Part shown: in pieces, positions 1 to 8,929 of the stretch | Position numbering within the stretch: position 1 is the stretch's first letter | Layout: each line of letters starts with the position of its first letter | Assembly: GCF_900103125.1 (NCBI RefSeq) | Contig: NZ_FNJV01000001.1 | Coordinates: 682,001 to 746,000, forward strand | DNA: 64,000 nt | Reading direction: 5' to 3' | Source of the DNA: Mucilaginibacter sp. OK268 | Lineage (GTDB): Bacteria; Bacteroidota; Bacteroidia; Sphingobacteriales; Sphingobacteriaceae | Position numbers and translations under genes: made by a program | The notes under the pieces: model-generated | What the model was told of the DNA's origin: nothing | Databases searched by the model: none | What the model saw: only the letters and a program-made list of their open reading frames with translations

Positions 1-299
1 ATATTACTTCCAGCGATAAGGTGAATTATAAACAGGAAGGCACAATTGCTTTTTTGCATAGCTATCGTAAAGTGTATCACGTTGAACCCACAGATTATGC
101 CATAAAAGGCTTTGATGAAGGGATGTATTTTGGCAGGCAGCTGCTGGAGGGCAATAAAGATATGGCGGCGATTGACAAAACCGATTTTACAGGCATACAC
201 AATGGTTTCCATTTTGTAAAAAAGCCTGGCTTGGGTTGGGTCAACACGCATGTAAATATATTAATGTATAGTAACTTTGAGTTAAAACAGGTAGAATGA
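1..299 (+). CDS. C-terminal fragment of a periplasmic-binding-fold (LysM/receptor-type) protein
   Basis: The reading frame is open to the left edge (first full codon at position 3) and ends at the TGA at 297-299, so only about the last 98 residues are visible. The piece around FLHSYRKVYHVEPTDYAIKG resembles the C-terminal lobe of type-1 periplasmic binding folds, where a pattern of the type 'Y...Y...P..YA..GFD' is common; in Bacteroidota such folds often follow LysM domains. That link is from memory and the N-terminal domains are outside the window, so the family is tentative. The last codons overlap the start of the next gene (ATGA), which suggests translational coupling to the RsmB-like methyltransferase. 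Confidence 0.5.
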   Translation, partial: ITSSDKVNYKQEGTIAFLHSYRKVYHVEPTDYAIKGFDEGMYFGRQLLEGNKDMAAIDKTDFTGIHNGFHFVKKPGLGWVNTHVNILMYSNFELKQVE

Positions 300-1465
300 A
301 GGCTATAAACCAGCTTAAAACGTTTCAGCGAATATTGGGTGAATACCCTGCCGATACGCCTCTAAGTAAGTTTTTACCCGGCTTCTACAGGCAAAATAAA
401 CAAATGGGATCAACCGACAGGCGTATTGCTAACAGGTTGATGTACAATTATTTCCGGATAGGGCTTACCCTTCGTAGTTTACCTGCCGATGAGCGTTTGT
501 TTGTAGCCGAGTTTTTATGCAACACACAAACCAATTCTTTTTTACAAAATTTTAAACCCGACTGGGCCGCTTGTATCGGTTTTCATATCGACGACAAACT
601 GGCCCTGGTAAAAACAGCACATCCCGATTTTGACCTGGAGGATGTGTTTCCCTGGGTAGCGCAATTATCGCCGGGTATTGATCGTCATGCTTTTTTAAGA
701 TCATTCTTTTCACAACCCGATCTTTTTATCCGCGTGCGCAATGGTTATGACCATTTGGTTAAGGGCGAACTGACCAAAGCACAGATCGTATTTAAGGACG
801 AAGGGAACGGTTGCCTGTCGTTACCCAACGGTACCCGGCTCGAAACCATATTTTCCAAACAGCACTGGTTTGAGGTGCAGGATTATTCGTCGCAGCAAAC
901 CGGCGATTTCTTCCGGCCGCAGCGCTGGGACAGCTGGTGGGATGCTTGCGCGGCATCAGGCGGTAAATCATTACTACTGCATGAAGATGAGCCCAACATT
1001 AAGCTGGTGGTATCGGATATCCGCGAATCGGTACTGGCCAATCTGGATGAGCGTTTTCACCTGGCCGGTTTAACCAAATACCAGAAAAAAGCGCTCGACC
1101 TTACTACCAATGTCGATCAAACCCTGCATGATTATGCTTTTGACGGCATTATACTGGATGCCCCCTGCAGCGGCTCAGGTACCTGGGGCCGTACACCCGA
1201 AATGATAGCCCAGTTTGATCAGCATAAGATCGAATTTTTCCAGAAACTCCAAAAAAGCATCGCCCAAAACGTAGTAAAATACCTGAAGCCCGGTAAGCCG
1301 CTTATTTACATTACCTGCTCGGCCTTTAAAGGGGAGAACGACGATGTGGTTGATTTCCTGGTAAAAGAGCTTGGCTTAAAGCTCGAAGAAAGCAAAATAC
1401 TCAAAGGCTATGAACGCCGGGCCGACACCATGTTTGTGGCTAGGTTGAGCCCACCGGCCGCCTGA
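296..1465 (+). CDS. RsmB/NOP-family RNA (cytosine-5) methyltransferase
   Basis: A 389-residue SAM-dependent RNA m5C methyltransferase of the RsmB/NOP2 (Fmu/Sun) family, probably acting on rRNA in the cytoplasm. The SAM-binding segment contains AASGGKSLLL near residue 220. Motif IV DAPCSGSGTWGR is near residue 288 and carries the Cys needed for product release. Motif VI YITCS near residue 338 carries the catalytic Cys; both cysteines are present. The N-terminal ~130 residues are a helical region rather than a clear NusB domain. Its start codon overlaps the stop of the upstream gene. Which rRNA position it modifies cannot be read from sequence. Confidence 0.85.
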   Translation: MKAINQLKTFQRILGEYPADTPLSKFLPGFYRQNKQMGSTDRRIANRLMYNYFRIGLTLRSLPADERLFVAEFLCNTQTNSFLQNFKPDWAACIGFHIDDKLALVKTAHPDFDLEDVFPWVAQLSPGIDRHAFLRSFFSQPDLFIRVRNGYDHLVKGELTKAQIVFKDEGNGCLSLPNGTRLETIFSKQHWFEVQDYSSQQTGDFFRPQRWDSWWDACAASGGKSLLLHEDEPNIKLVVSDIRESVLANLDERFHLAGLTKYQKKALDLTTNVDQTLHDYAFDGIILDAPCSGSGTWGRTPEMIAQFDQHKIEFFQKLQKSIAQNVVKYLKPGKPLIYITCSAFKGENDDVVDFLVKELGLKLEESKILKGYERRADTMFVARLSPPAA

Positions 1466-1476
1466 AAATAAAAACC

Positions 1477-1625
1477 ATGTCATTGCGAGGAGGAACGACG
1501 AAGCAATCTCGTAGCTATTCTTGTCGATGAGAACGCGAGGAGATTATTAATGCTGTTAATTCTTTCTTAAGGTATTAATGAGCTCCCTCCGGTCGGTTGT
1601 CCACGCTATCGCTCGCAATGACATG
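1477..1625. repeat. Palindromic intergenic repeat, family 1 (CATTGCGAGG type), copy with insertion
   Basis: The left arm begins ATGTCATTGCGAGGAGGAAC and the right arm ends GCTCGCAATGACAT, so the ends are inverted. Closely related copies lie at 12443-12535, 15835-15925, 48991-49084 and 56258-56350. This copy has an extra ~60 bases (about 1549-1609) between the GAGGAGATT core and the right arm. It fills the gap between the methyltransferase and DUF4180 genes. Confidence 0.8.
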
Positions 1626-1694
1626 TTTTTTACTGCACCACCATTGTAACAAATCAAGGCATCTGCTCGTCTGTATAGGCAAACAAAATATACT

Positions 1695-2066
1695 ATGGAC
1701 ATCAACCTGATCAGCGTAAACGATTTTTATATAGCCGAGATCGTAACCGATATCATCGAAATTAACAACGCGCAGGACGCGTTAGATATATTGGCCAATT
1801 GCGCCTACCAGGATGCCCGGAGGATAGTGATGTACCAGGAAAATATCACTGACAGTTTCTTCGACCTGAAAACAACGCTTGCGGGCGACATACTCCAAAA
1901 ATTCTCCAACTATAATGTTAAACTGGCCATCATAGGCGATTTTTCAAAGTATAGCAGCAATAGCCTGCGCGATTTTATTTACGAAAGTAATAAAGCCGGC
2001 AGGATCAGTTTTGTAGCAACCCGGGATGAGGGTATAGATGCTTTATCAAAGGGGATCAGGGTTTAA
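1695..2066 (+). CDS. DUF4180 domain-containing protein
   Basis: A 123-residue protein that matches my memory of the DUF4180 family along its length: an N-terminal strand with a [14 protein letters not shown] segment, a central [10 protein letters not shown] segment, a [17 protein letters not shown] strand, and a C-terminal [12 protein letters not shown] strand. The fold looks small and alpha/beta; there is no signal peptide or membrane segment, so it is likely cytoplasmic. DUF4180 has no established reaction. It stands alone between a repeat and the arsR promoter. The start is the only ATG preceding the conserved region. Confidence 0.8.
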   Translation: MDINLISVNDFYIAEIVTDIIEINNAQDALDILANCAYQDARRIVMYQENITDSFFDLKTTLAGDILQKFSNYNVKLAIIGDFSKYSSNSLRDFIYESNKAGRISFVATRDEGIDALSKGIRV

Positions 2067-2095
2067 GCAGCTCCCGGGAAAAAATTGAAAATAAA

Positions 2096-2142
2096 TTTGT
2101 GCAATTGATCGGTTGCGCTTATATTTGCAATCAATCGGTTGC
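2096..2142 (+). promoter_or_regulatory. arsR promoter with two operator copies
   Basis: A Bacteroidota-type promoter is visible: TTTG at 2096-2099, a 20-base spacer, then TATATTTG (TAnnTTTG) at 2120-2127. Two 16-bp sites of the form GCAATYRATCGGTTGC lie at 2101-2116 (in the spacer) and 2127-2142 (starting on the last base of the -7 box). Each has GCAA/TTGC inverted ends; the second extends to TTGCAA-N8-TTGCAA. The sites are 26 bp apart. This placement fits autorepression by the ArsR-type protein encoded just downstream (inference). Confidence 0.65.
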
Positions 2143-2149
2143 AAATAAT

Positions 2150-2455
2150 ATGAGACGAGACATTTTTCAAGCTATTGCCGACCCTACCAGGCGGGCAATT
2201 TTAGGTTTACTGGCGCTGCAGGCGATGACACCAAACGCTGTTGCCGAGCATTTTGATAGTTCCCGGCAGGCGGTATCCAAACATATCCAGATCCTGACGG
2301 AATGCGAAGTGATCAAACAACAGCAAACCGGCAGGGAAATTTATTACCACTTTAATCCGCAGAAGATGAAAGAAATTGACTTATGGCTCGAGCGTTTCCG
2401 CAAATTGTGGGACGATCGTTTTGATCAGTTAGATAATCTATTAAAAAACCTATAA
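2150..2455 (+). CDS. ArsR-family winged-helix repressor (AHSA1-associated)
   Basis: A 101-residue ArsR/SmtB-like winged-helix protein. It opens with [20 protein letters not shown], the usual first helix of the family, followed by the recognition helix region around [13 protein letters not shown] and the wing near [12 protein letters not shown]. The ATG at 2150 is chosen because an upstream GTG in frame (2099) lies inside the -33 box. No metal-binding Cys pair (ELCVCD type) is present, so it is not a classical metal sensor. It is followed after 12 bases by an AHSA1/SRPBCC gene, a frequent pairing for this ArsR subgroup. It probably represses itself and that gene. Confidence 0.85.
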   Translation: MRRDIFQAIADPTRRAILGLLALQAMTPNAVAEHFDSSRQAVSKHIQILTECEVIKQQQTGREIYYHFNPQKMKEIDLWLERFRKLWDDRFDQLDNLLKNL

Positions 2456-2467
2456 AACAAATTCAAT

Positions 2468-2956
2468 ATGAGTACAAAAACAGAGATCACCAAAGATCTG
2501 GCTAACAAAAAAATACGCGTTACACGGGAATTTGCCGCTCCCCTTGAAAAAGTATGGAAAGCATGGACAGATGTTAGTCTGCTGGAACAATGGTGGGCAC
2601 CCAAGCCCTGGAAAGCGGTATCTAAATCATATGATTTTAGTGAGGGCGGTTTCTGGCTGTATTGTATGACAGGGCCAAATGGGGAGGAAGCCTGGTGCCG
2701 GGTTAACTTCAAAACCATAGTACCACAGCAAAGCTTTACCACTACAGCCTTGTTTTGCGACGAAAATGGCGTTGTAAACCCTGATTTTCCAGCGATGCAC
2801 TGGCTGGTTACTTTCCAGGCGGTTGGCGAGCTTACCCGGGTAGTAGCAGAGCTTACTTTTGATAACGAGGCGGATCTGGAAAAAATTGTTGTAATGGGCT
2901 TCGAAGCAGGCTATACCATGGCATTGGACAACCTGGACGAGCTATTAGAAGCTTAA
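2468..2956 (+). CDS. SRPBCC/AHSA1-family protein
   Basis: A 162-residue START-like (SRPBCC) protein of the AHSA1/CalC subgroup. The family signature is visible: RVTREFAAPLEKVWKAWTD near residue 17, then a WWAP motif, FSEGGFWLYCMTGPNGEE in the middle of the sheet, and the C-terminal helix GFEAGYTMALDNLDELL. The fold forms a deep hydrophobic ligand pocket; the ligand is unknown. It is co-directional with and 12 bases from the ArsR-type gene, so the two almost certainly share the promoter at 2096-2142. No secretion signal. Confidence 0.88.
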   Translation: MSTKTEITKDLANKKIRVTREFAAPLEKVWKAWTDVSLLEQWWAPKPWKAVSKSYDFSEGGFWLYCMTGPNGEEAWCRVNFKTIVPQQSFTTTALFCDENGVVNPDFPAMHWLVTFQAVGELTRVVAELTFDNEADLEKIVVMGFEAGYTMALDNLDELLEA

Positions 2957-3065
2957 ATTTATTATTATCATATTAAAGAAAGGGAGGCTGCCGGAAGGAG
3001 GGTCTCCTTTTCTTTGTGCAAATCAAAAAGCTTTTACTTTAGAGAGAGTAACATCCAAAAGAAGG

Positions 3066-3145
3066 CTGTCACCCTGAGCTCCGTCGAAGGGTCGAGCGCA
3101 GAGGCCTGCCCACCATGGTTCGACAGAGCTCACCATGACACCCTG
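3066..3145. repeat. Palindromic intergenic repeat, family 2 (CACCCTGAGC type)
   Basis: The element begins TGTCACCCTGAGCTCCGTCG and ends in GAGCTCACCATGACACC, with a central GCGCAGAGGCCTGCCCACCA. Other copies are at 11850-11927 and, in opposite orientation, 61867-61945. It sits between converging genes (AHSA1 and MarC), immediately after the AHSA1 coding region. Confidence 0.8.
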
Positions 3146-3163
3146 TTTTGACGACTGTCGGGG

Positions 3164-3733
3164 CTACAAATGCGTATTACTCCTGAACAGTTTAATAGCG
3201 ATGGCCAGCAAAATGATCCCGAATGATTTTCGCAGAATGCTCAGGCCAACCGGGCCTAAAAGCTTTTCGATCCATTTTACATTTTTGAGCACTAAGTATA
3301 CTACAACGGTATTTAATACAATGCCCACCAGAATATTCTGGGTTTGATATTGCGATTTGAGCGAGAGCAGGGTGGTCATGGTACCGGCACCGGCAATCAG
3401 CGGAAAAGCCAAAGGCACTATCGAAGCCGACAGCGGAACTTCCTCTTTAAAAAAGTCAACGCCAAGCACCATTTCCATCGCGATGATGAATATCACCAGC
3501 GAACCGGCAATGGCAAAGGAGGCAACATCCAAGCCGATAACGGCCAGTAATTCATCACCTACAAAAAGAAACACCACCATCAGGATCAACACCGCGATGC
3601 TGGCTTTTTCCGATTCGATATGCCCTACGCGCTGCCTTACCTGGATAATTACGGGTATGGCACCCAGGATATCGATAATGGCGAAAAGGATCATGGTAAC
3701 GGATAGTACTTCCCTGAAAACTAATGGATGCAT
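3164..3733 (-). CDS. MarC-family integral membrane protein
   Basis: A 189-residue, very hydrophobic protein of the MarC/YchE family, with about six predicted membrane segments. Recognisable stretches are the N-terminal FAIIDILGAIPVII, VASFAIAGSLVIFIIAMEM in the middle, and LAFPLIAGAGTMTTLL near residue 110, a conserved MarC signature. The length is normal (about 190-220). The family was once linked to multiple antibiotic resistance but its transport function is unproven. It is monocistronic; an A/T-rich stretch and a terminator separate it from the upstream permease. Confidence 0.88.
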   Translation of the reverse strand: MHPLVFREVLSVTMILFAIIDILGAIPVIIQVRQRVGHIESEKASIAVLILMVVFLFVGDELLAVIGLDVASFAIAGSLVIFIIAMEMVLGVDFFKEEVPLSASIVPLAFPLIAGAGTMTTLLSLKSQYQTQNILVGIVLNTVVVYLVLKNVKWIEKLLGPVGLSILRKSFGIILLAIAIKLFRSNTHL

Positions 3734-3843
3734 GGCTGTAGGGTTTATGCTGGTGCAAAAGTGCGATTAAAATATAAAGAAAGATAAAAAGAAAATACGA
3801 TGTGTCGAAATTTATGCGGCAAATCTTTGTAAAAGCAAAGCAC

Positions 3844-3876
3844 AAAAAAAGGTCCTGATTAATCAGGACCTTTTTT
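3844..3876. terminator. Rho-independent terminator downstream of the amino-acid permease
   Basis: GGTCCTGATT/AATCAGGACC forms a perfect 20-base palindrome (3851-3870) with an A7 tract on the left and a T6 tract on the right, so it works on either strand. It lies 24 bases after the stop of the minus-strand permease at 3900 and upstream of marC. Confidence 0.85.
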
Positions 3877-3899
3877 ATAATATTTATAAGATGATATCC

Positions 3900-5456
3900 T
3901 TATTCAACAAATTTAGGGTTGATAGGGTCGTTGGCAGCTTCAACTTTACCATGTCTTACATGGGAGCGTTTGATGCTGTAACCAAAGTAGATCACAAAGC
4001 CGATCAGTAACCAAACAATAAGACGGGCCCAGTTTTCCCAACCTTCGCTGGCGATCATACACAAGCAGATCAATGCACCCAGCGGACAAACGACCATATA
4101 AATCGGCGTCTGGAACGGACGTACAATGTTTGGATCGGTTCTGCGCAGGATGAATATACCAATACAAACCAGTACGAAAGCGAACAGGGTACCGATACTC
4201 ACCATATCGCCCACATATTTATCCGGGATAAAACCGGCAAATATGGATACAAACACAAAGAATAACCATTGTGATTTATATGGTGTGCGATGTTTAGGGT
4301 GCAGTTTGGAGAATATTTTAGGGATCAAACCATCGGTGCTCATGGTATAAAATACGCGGGTTTGGCCCATCAGCATCACCAGGATCACCGAAGAGAAACC
4401 AGCCAGGATAGATACCGTTACAAATGAAGCTAACCAACCATAACCAGGCATCGCTGTTTTAATAGCATAACTCACAGAAGCTTCTTTACCCTGGATAAGG
4501 AAATCTTTGTAAGATACCAAACCGGTAAGCACGTGTGAGAATAAGATATATAAAGCAGTACAGAAAACCAATGATATCAGGATACCTTTTGGCATATCTT
4601 TTTGTGGGTTCTTAGCTTCCTGTGCCGCTGTTGAAACAGCATCAAAACCAATAAAGGCGAAGAATACTACACTGGCGCCGCGTAAAACACCCAGCCATCC
4701 GTGGTTAAAGGTATCGCCATAATCAACAACACCTGTACTTACTTTTACAGTACCCGCATCAGCAGGGATCATATAAGGTGTATGAAATGCCGGATTGATA
4801 TAGTGCCATCCCAAACCGATGATCAGGAGCACAATGGCTACTTTAACAATTACAATGATGTTGTTTACTATAGCCGACTCTGCCATACCGCGTATAAGCA
4901 ATAAGGTAAGCAGGAATATAATAAATATAGCCGGCAGGTTAACGATACCCCGGGTACCCAGTTCTGCGGCATACATACCAGTGGTGGTGTTTGACACTTC
5001 GAAGAAGGAGTGTGTCCACTGGTAGGGGATATGGAAATTGAAAAATGTTATTAAAAACTCGTTGAAGTACTGCGACCAGCCAATGGCTACGGTAGCCGCA
5101 CCAAGCGCGTACTCCAGTACAAGATCCCAGCCTATGATCCAGGCTATAAATTCGCCCATGGTGGCATAGGAGTAGGTATAAGCCGAACCGGCTATAGGTA
5201 TCATACTGGCAAATTCTGCGTAGCATAAACCAGCCAGGGCGCAACCCGCGGCCGCGATAAGGAATGAAATGGTAACGGCAGGACCCGCATGTTCACCGGC
5301 TGCCGCTGCTGTACGAACAAAAATACCGGCTCCAATAATAGCACCAATACCCAGTGCTATAAGCGATCCAACGCCTAAGGTTCTTTTCAGCGATTTCTCC
5401 GTCTCGACAGAGGCAGCCATCAATTGCTGAATAGGTTTCTTAATAAATAACTTCAT
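3900..5456 (-). CDS. APC-family amino-acid permease (cationic amino-acid transporter-like)
   Basis: A 518-residue amino acid-polyamine-organocation (APC) transporter with 12 or more membrane segments. The N-terminal helix contains LIALGIGAIIGAGIF (about residues 32-46), the unwound TM1 motif of the fold. FFAFIGFDAVSTAAQEAKNP around residue 265 is the TM6 consensus of the YfnA/CAT subgroup. The tail GYSIKRSHVRHGK is cytoplasmic. It should import amino acids in symport with protons; which ones cannot be read. A candidate promoter lies at 5504-5511 and a terminator at 3844-3876, so it appears monocistronic. Confidence 0.88.
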   Translation of the reverse strand: MKLFIKKPIQQLMAASVETEKSLKRTLGVGSLIALGIGAIIGAGIFVRTAAAAGEHAGPAVTISFLIAAAGCALAGLCYAEFASMIPIAGSAYTYSYATMGEFIAWIIGWDLVLEYALGAATVAIGWSQYFNEFLITFFNFHIPYQWTHSFFEVSNTTTGMYAAELGTRGIVNLPAIFIIFLLTLLLIRGMAESAIVNNIIVIVKVAIVLLIIGLGWHYINPAFHTPYMIPADAGTVKVSTGVVDYGDTFNHGWLGVLRGASVVFFAFIGFDAVSTAAQEAKNPQKDMPKGILISLVFCTALYILFSHVLTGLVSYKDFLIQGKEASVSYAIKTAMPGYGWLASFVTVSILAGFSSVILVMLMGQTRVFYTMSTDGLIPKIFSKLHPKHRTPYKSQWLFFVFVSIFAGFIPDKYVGDMVSIGTLFAFVLVCIGIFILRRTDPNIVRPFQTPIYMVVCPLGALICLCMIASEGWENWARLIVWLLIGFVIYFGYSIKRSHVRHGKVEAANDPINPKFVE

Positions 5457-5503
5457 TTGAAAATTGTAAGATCAGTTTTAAAATTTAAAAATTCACATTC
5501 CCC

Positions 5504-5511
5504 CAAACGTA
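5504..5511 (-). promoter_or_regulatory. Candidate -7 element of the amino-acid permease
   Basis: On the minus strand this reads TACGTTTG, matching the Bacteroidota -7 consensus TAnnTTTG, about 48 bases before the permease ATG. No good TTG is seen 19-20 bases further upstream (TTTA is the nearest), so support is partial. Confidence 0.4.
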
Positions 5512-5858
5512 CTTAAATTTATTGAAATCCTAAAGGGCGGAATGTAACAATGGAATAATGAGGTATTTCCAAATAAAAGTGTGTAAAAGCGAGTAAATCT
5601 ATAGGTAATCGGATTTTTATAAGTGCTTATATAAGTGCCTCATTTGTAAGGGGAGCGGGCAAAAGCAGTGTTTGAGTAACACTTTGGATTTTGAGCAAAA
5701 ATAAATGTTAAATGAACACCGGTAAGATCAAAAAATGTTTTTAAAGTTAAACAGAGCAGCCTTCTTTTTTCGGCTGATTTATTCTTGTTTTGCTTAAAAA
5801 GATATTTTAATTGTAAAGTTTTGTTGATTTACTAATATCTGCACTAAGGTATTTAGGT
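5512..5858. other. A/T-rich intergenic stretch
   Basis: About 350 bases between the permease promoter region and the next minus-strand gene. It is A/T-rich with no open frame of coding character. CAGCC/GGCTG inverted ends around a pyrimidine-rich loop occur near 5757-5776, too weak a stem to call a terminator. I see no RNA gene. Confidence 0.5.
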
Positions 5859-6347
5859 TTAATTATTTCTGGTAAGATTTGGAAAAAAGTGTGCAAGTAG
5901 ATTAAACAAAACTGTGAGTATTATAATAAAAAGAATCAATCGACCCGTTCGCCTTGTTTTTAATTGAAAAGCGACAAAGAAAGAAAGTGCTGCATTAACT
6001 AAAGTGATTGTAATAATGCCCGATAAAAACTCGTGCAAAGTGTAATCAACGGTAATGATCAGCATCACTCCGTGAAAAAGACACTCTGCAATAAAAAATA
6101 TCCATGTACTATAAAGCATCAAAAGAATTATGCTTATATCATGTTGCACTTTTATAAGTCTTTTTTGAGCAATGATGAGTACCGTAATGAAGATGGTACA
6201 TAATATAGCTCCGTTTGTCTTAATGGGTGTAAAGGGTATATATTCAGGAATATTCAATGGAGATTCAAATACTACATACCATGTGGCTATGAACGCTACA
6301 AAAGTGATAAGGCTGTATTTGATAATGATCTTGTGGAAAGGTTTCAT
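5859..6347 (-). CDS. Small four-TM membrane protein of unknown function
   Basis: A 162-residue protein with four hydrophobic segments: roughly residues 10-28, 46-60, 70-100 and a long C-terminal segment ending LILFIIILTVLFNLLAHFF. Charged loops (QKRLIKVQHD, LKTRRTGR) separate them. I do not recognise a family. The region is A/T-richer than its neighbours. It lies between two transporter genes and shares no obvious operon; the terminator of the pyrophosphatase (6364-6394) lies just upstream of its start, so it needs its own promoter. Confidence 0.6.
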   Translation of the reverse strand: MKPFHKIIIKYSLITFVAFIATWYVVFESPLNIPEYIPFTPIKTNGAILCTIFITVLIIAQKRLIKVQHDISIILLMLYSTWIFFIAECLFHGVMLIITVDYTLHEFLSGIITITLVNAALSFFVAFQLKTRRTGRLILFIIILTVLFNLLAHFFPNLTRNN

Positions 6348-6363
6348 AATTATGAGCTAATAT

Positions 6364-6394
6364 AAAAAAAGAGCCACCCTTGCAGGCGGCTCTT
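6364..6394 (-). terminator. Rho-independent terminator of the pyrophosphatase gene
   Basis: On the minus strand, GAGCCGCCTGCAAGGGTGGCTC forms a stem (GAGCC/GGCTC with further G-C pairs) followed by a run of seven T. It lies about 20 bases after the stop of the pyrophosphatase gene at 6415. Confidence 0.8.
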
Positions 6395-6414
6395 CTCAAC
6401 ACTATTTATTCGAA

Positions 6415-8664
6415 TTAAAGCTTTTTATCGGTCTTGATCACTACGTGCGTGTTCAATGATTGCCTGTGTATCTCCCGTTGGATACGCGGACTGGTATCAA
6501 CCAAATGATTCAGGTGCGGCGCGATCACCAGCGAAACGATCGACATCAATTTGATGAGGATGTTCATCGATGGACCTGATGTATCTTTAAACGGATCGCC
6601 TACGGTATCACCGGTTACAGACGCTTTGTGTGGTTCTGATTTTTTGTAATGGATCTCGCCATTGATCTCTACGCCTTTCTCAAATGATTTTTTGGCATTA
6701 TCCCATGCGCCACCAGCATTGCTCTGGAAAATACCCATCAGCACGCCCGATACAGTAACACCGGCCAGTAGGCCGCCCAAAACTTCGGGGCCAAAGGCAA
6801 AACCAATAATGATAGGGGTGATGAGGGCTATCAGACCGGGAGCAACCATCTCGCGGATAGAAGCTTTGGTTGATATAGCCACGCATTTTTCGTATTCAGG
6901 CTTGGCTTTGTATTCCATAATGCCCGGGATCTCGCGGAACTGGCGCCTTACTTCCTCCACCATGGCCATAGCCGCACGACCAACGGCCGATATACATAAT
7001 GCCGAGAAGATGAAGGGGATCATCCCGCCCACAAATAAACCGGCCAAAACATCGGCCTTGTAAATATCAATATGCTCAATACCAGCCACACCCACAAAGG
7101 CCGCAAATAAGGCCAGTGAGGTTAACGCTGCAGAAGCGATAGCGAAACCCTTACCGGTAGCCGCGGTAGTGTTACCTACAGCATCCAGGTTGTCTGTACG
7201 GTGACGTACTTCTTCGGGCAGGCGGCTCATTTCGGCAATACCACCCGCATTATCAGCTATAGGGCCAAAAGCGTCGATAGCTAATTGCATGGCTGTAGTG
7301 GCCATCATACCGGCTGCCGCGATAGCTACACCATACAAACCCGCGAAGTGGTAAGAACCATAAATACCTGATGCCAGTACCAGGATAGGCAGCACGGTTG
7401 ATTCCATACCCACGGCCAAACCGCCAATAATATTAGTAGCATGACCGGTTGATGATTGACGGATGATGCTCAATACCGGGCGTTTACCCATAGCCGTATA
7501 ATATTCGGTGATGATGGACATTAAAGTCCCAACGATCAGTCCGACAACTATCGACATGAAAACACCGTCTTTAGTGAATGGGATGATCCCGCTTTTTATA
7601 ACATGATTGGCATCTTCATCACGTACCATGTGGAATTCTCCAGCCGGTAACATCCACTGTACTACAAAATAGGTAGCAATGGCGGTTAATATGATAGATG
7701 CCCAGTTACCCATGTTCAGGGCTTTTTGTACGCTGTCGGTCTCATTTTTGATCTTTACGAAAGCTGCGCCAACAATAGAGAATATCAAGCCTAAGCCGGC
7801 TATCACCATCGGTAACAAAATCGGGGCTATACCACCAAAAGCATCATGCGATACAATCTCGCGGCCCAGCACCATGGTAGCCAGCATGGTAGCCACGTAT
7901 GATCCGAATAAATCGGCACCCATACCGGCAACATCCCCTACGTTATCGCCCACGTTATCGGCAATAGTAGCCGGGTTACGTACGTCATCCTCAGGAATCC
8001 CGGCTTCCACTTTACCAACAAGGTCGGCACCTACGTCGGCCGCTTTGGTATAAATACCGCCGCCAACACGGGCAAACAGGGCTATAGATTCGGCACCTAA
8101 AGAGAAGCCTGCCAAAACATCAAGCGCTTTGGCCATATCCTCACCATTTACGGTGCTGCCTGCAACGTTTTTAACGTATATGGTATAAAAAACAATAAAC
8201 AACGAACCCAAACCTATAATGGCTAAACCGGCAACGCCTAAACCCATCACCGTGCCACCGGTAAAGGACACTTTTAATGCTTTAGCCAGGCTGCTGCGCG
8301 CGGCCTGCGTAGTGCGTACATTAGCTTTAGTAGCTATACGCATTCCCAGGAAACCTGCAAATGCTGATAAAAACGCGCCAATTAAAAATGATATGGCGAT
8401 TACCGGGCTTGATGTAGCCACCGTGGTGCCAGACCAGGCCAGTAAAACGCCTGCAACTACTACAAAGTAGCCTAATACTTTCCATTCTGCACGTAAAAAA
8501 GCCATTGCCCCATCGGCAATGTACCCGGCCAGCTGGGCCATGTCGCCGTCGCCGGCATCTTGTTTGGTGACCCAGGCAGCTTTAACTGCCATGGCGAGGA
8601 TGCCAATAAGGCCTATCACCGGAATTAAGTAGATCAAGTAATTGTTCAAAAAATCCATGTTCAC
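6415..8664 (-). CDS. hppA: Membrane-bound ion-pumping pyrophosphatase (K+-dependent type)
   Basis: A 749-residue membrane-integral pyrophosphatase that couples PPi hydrolysis to cation export. The catalytic signature [11 protein letters not shown] and the downstream [19 protein letters not shown] acidic motifs are intact, as is the second acidic site region [14 protein letters not shown] near the C-terminus. [10 protein letters not shown] has Ala and Gly at the two positions that are Lys and Thr in K+-independent enzymes, so K+ dependence is expected. In TM6 the sequence is [12 protein letters not shown]: neither the Glu used by Na+ pumps (DLFE) nor the Glu used by plant H+ pumps (SYAE) is there, so ion choice cannot be assigned. 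About 16 membrane helices. Confidence 0.93.
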   Translation of the reverse strand: MNMDFLNNYLIYLIPVIGLIGILAMAVKAAWVTKQDAGDGDMAQLAGYIADGAMAFLRAEWKVLGYFVVVAGVLLAWSGTTVATSSPVIAISFLIGAFLSAFAGFLGMRIATKANVRTTQAARSSLAKALKVSFTGGTVMGLGVAGLAIIGLGSLFIVFYTIYVKNVAGSTVNGEDMAKALDVLAGFSLGAESIALFARVGGGIYTKAADVGADLVGKVEAGIPEDDVRNPATIADNVGDNVGDVAGMGADLFGSYVATMLATMVLGREIVSHDAFGGIAPILLPMVIAGLGLIFSIVGAAFVKIKNETDSVQKALNMGNWASIILTAIATYFVVQWMLPAGEFHMVRDEDANHVIKSGIIPFTKDGVFMSIVVGLIVGTLMSIITEYYTAMGKRPVLSIIRQSSTGHATNIIGGLAVGMESTVLPILVLASGIYGSYHFAGLYGVAIAAAGMMATTAMQLAIDAFGPIADNAGGIAEMSRLPEEVRHRTDNLDAVGNTTAATGKGFAIASAALTSLALFAAFVGVAGIEHIDIYKADVLAGLFVGGMIPFIFSALCISAVGRAAMAMVEEVRRQFREIPGIMEYKAKPEYEKCVAISTKASIREMVAPGLIALITPIIIGFAFGPEVLGGLLAGVTVSGVLMGIFQSNAGGAWDNAKKSFEKGVEINGEIHYKKSEPHKASVTGDTVGDPFKDTSGPSMNILIKLMSIVSLVIAPHLNHLVDTSPRIQREIHRQSLNTHVVIKTDKKL

Positions 8665-8694
8665 AAATTTGGTTTATAAGTAGTAGTTAGGAGC

Positions 8695-8815
8695 AAGGAT
8701 TTTTGGAACAAAGAGCAAGGATAGCTTCAAAACGGACATTTTGCGGTATATCTAAAATCTTGATATTCGATACCCGCCCCCCATTTCAAAAATCTTTGCT
8801 CCAAAAATCCTTAAT
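8695..8815. repeat. Inverted word repeat (AAGGATTTTTGGA)
   Basis: AAGGATTTTTGGA near 8696 and TCCAAAAATCCTT near 8801 are inverted copies ~95 bases apart, in the gap between the divergent pyrophosphatase and permease genes. Related words recur near 49108-49120 and 51066-51090. No coding frame. Confidence 0.55.
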
Positions 8816-8929
8816 CCTTAGTCTCTATTAATTGGTGGATGCAAAATAGTAATTTTATTTTCTTTATAAAGGCCTGTCAATTATAAAGTTTTTTGAATAG
8901 TTTAGGGCCTTCAACCTTTAAAAACACTT

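Noticed and set aside
3135..3770. Plus-strand ORFs opposite marC
   Set aside because: Antisense shadows of a clear MarC gene, with no family features.
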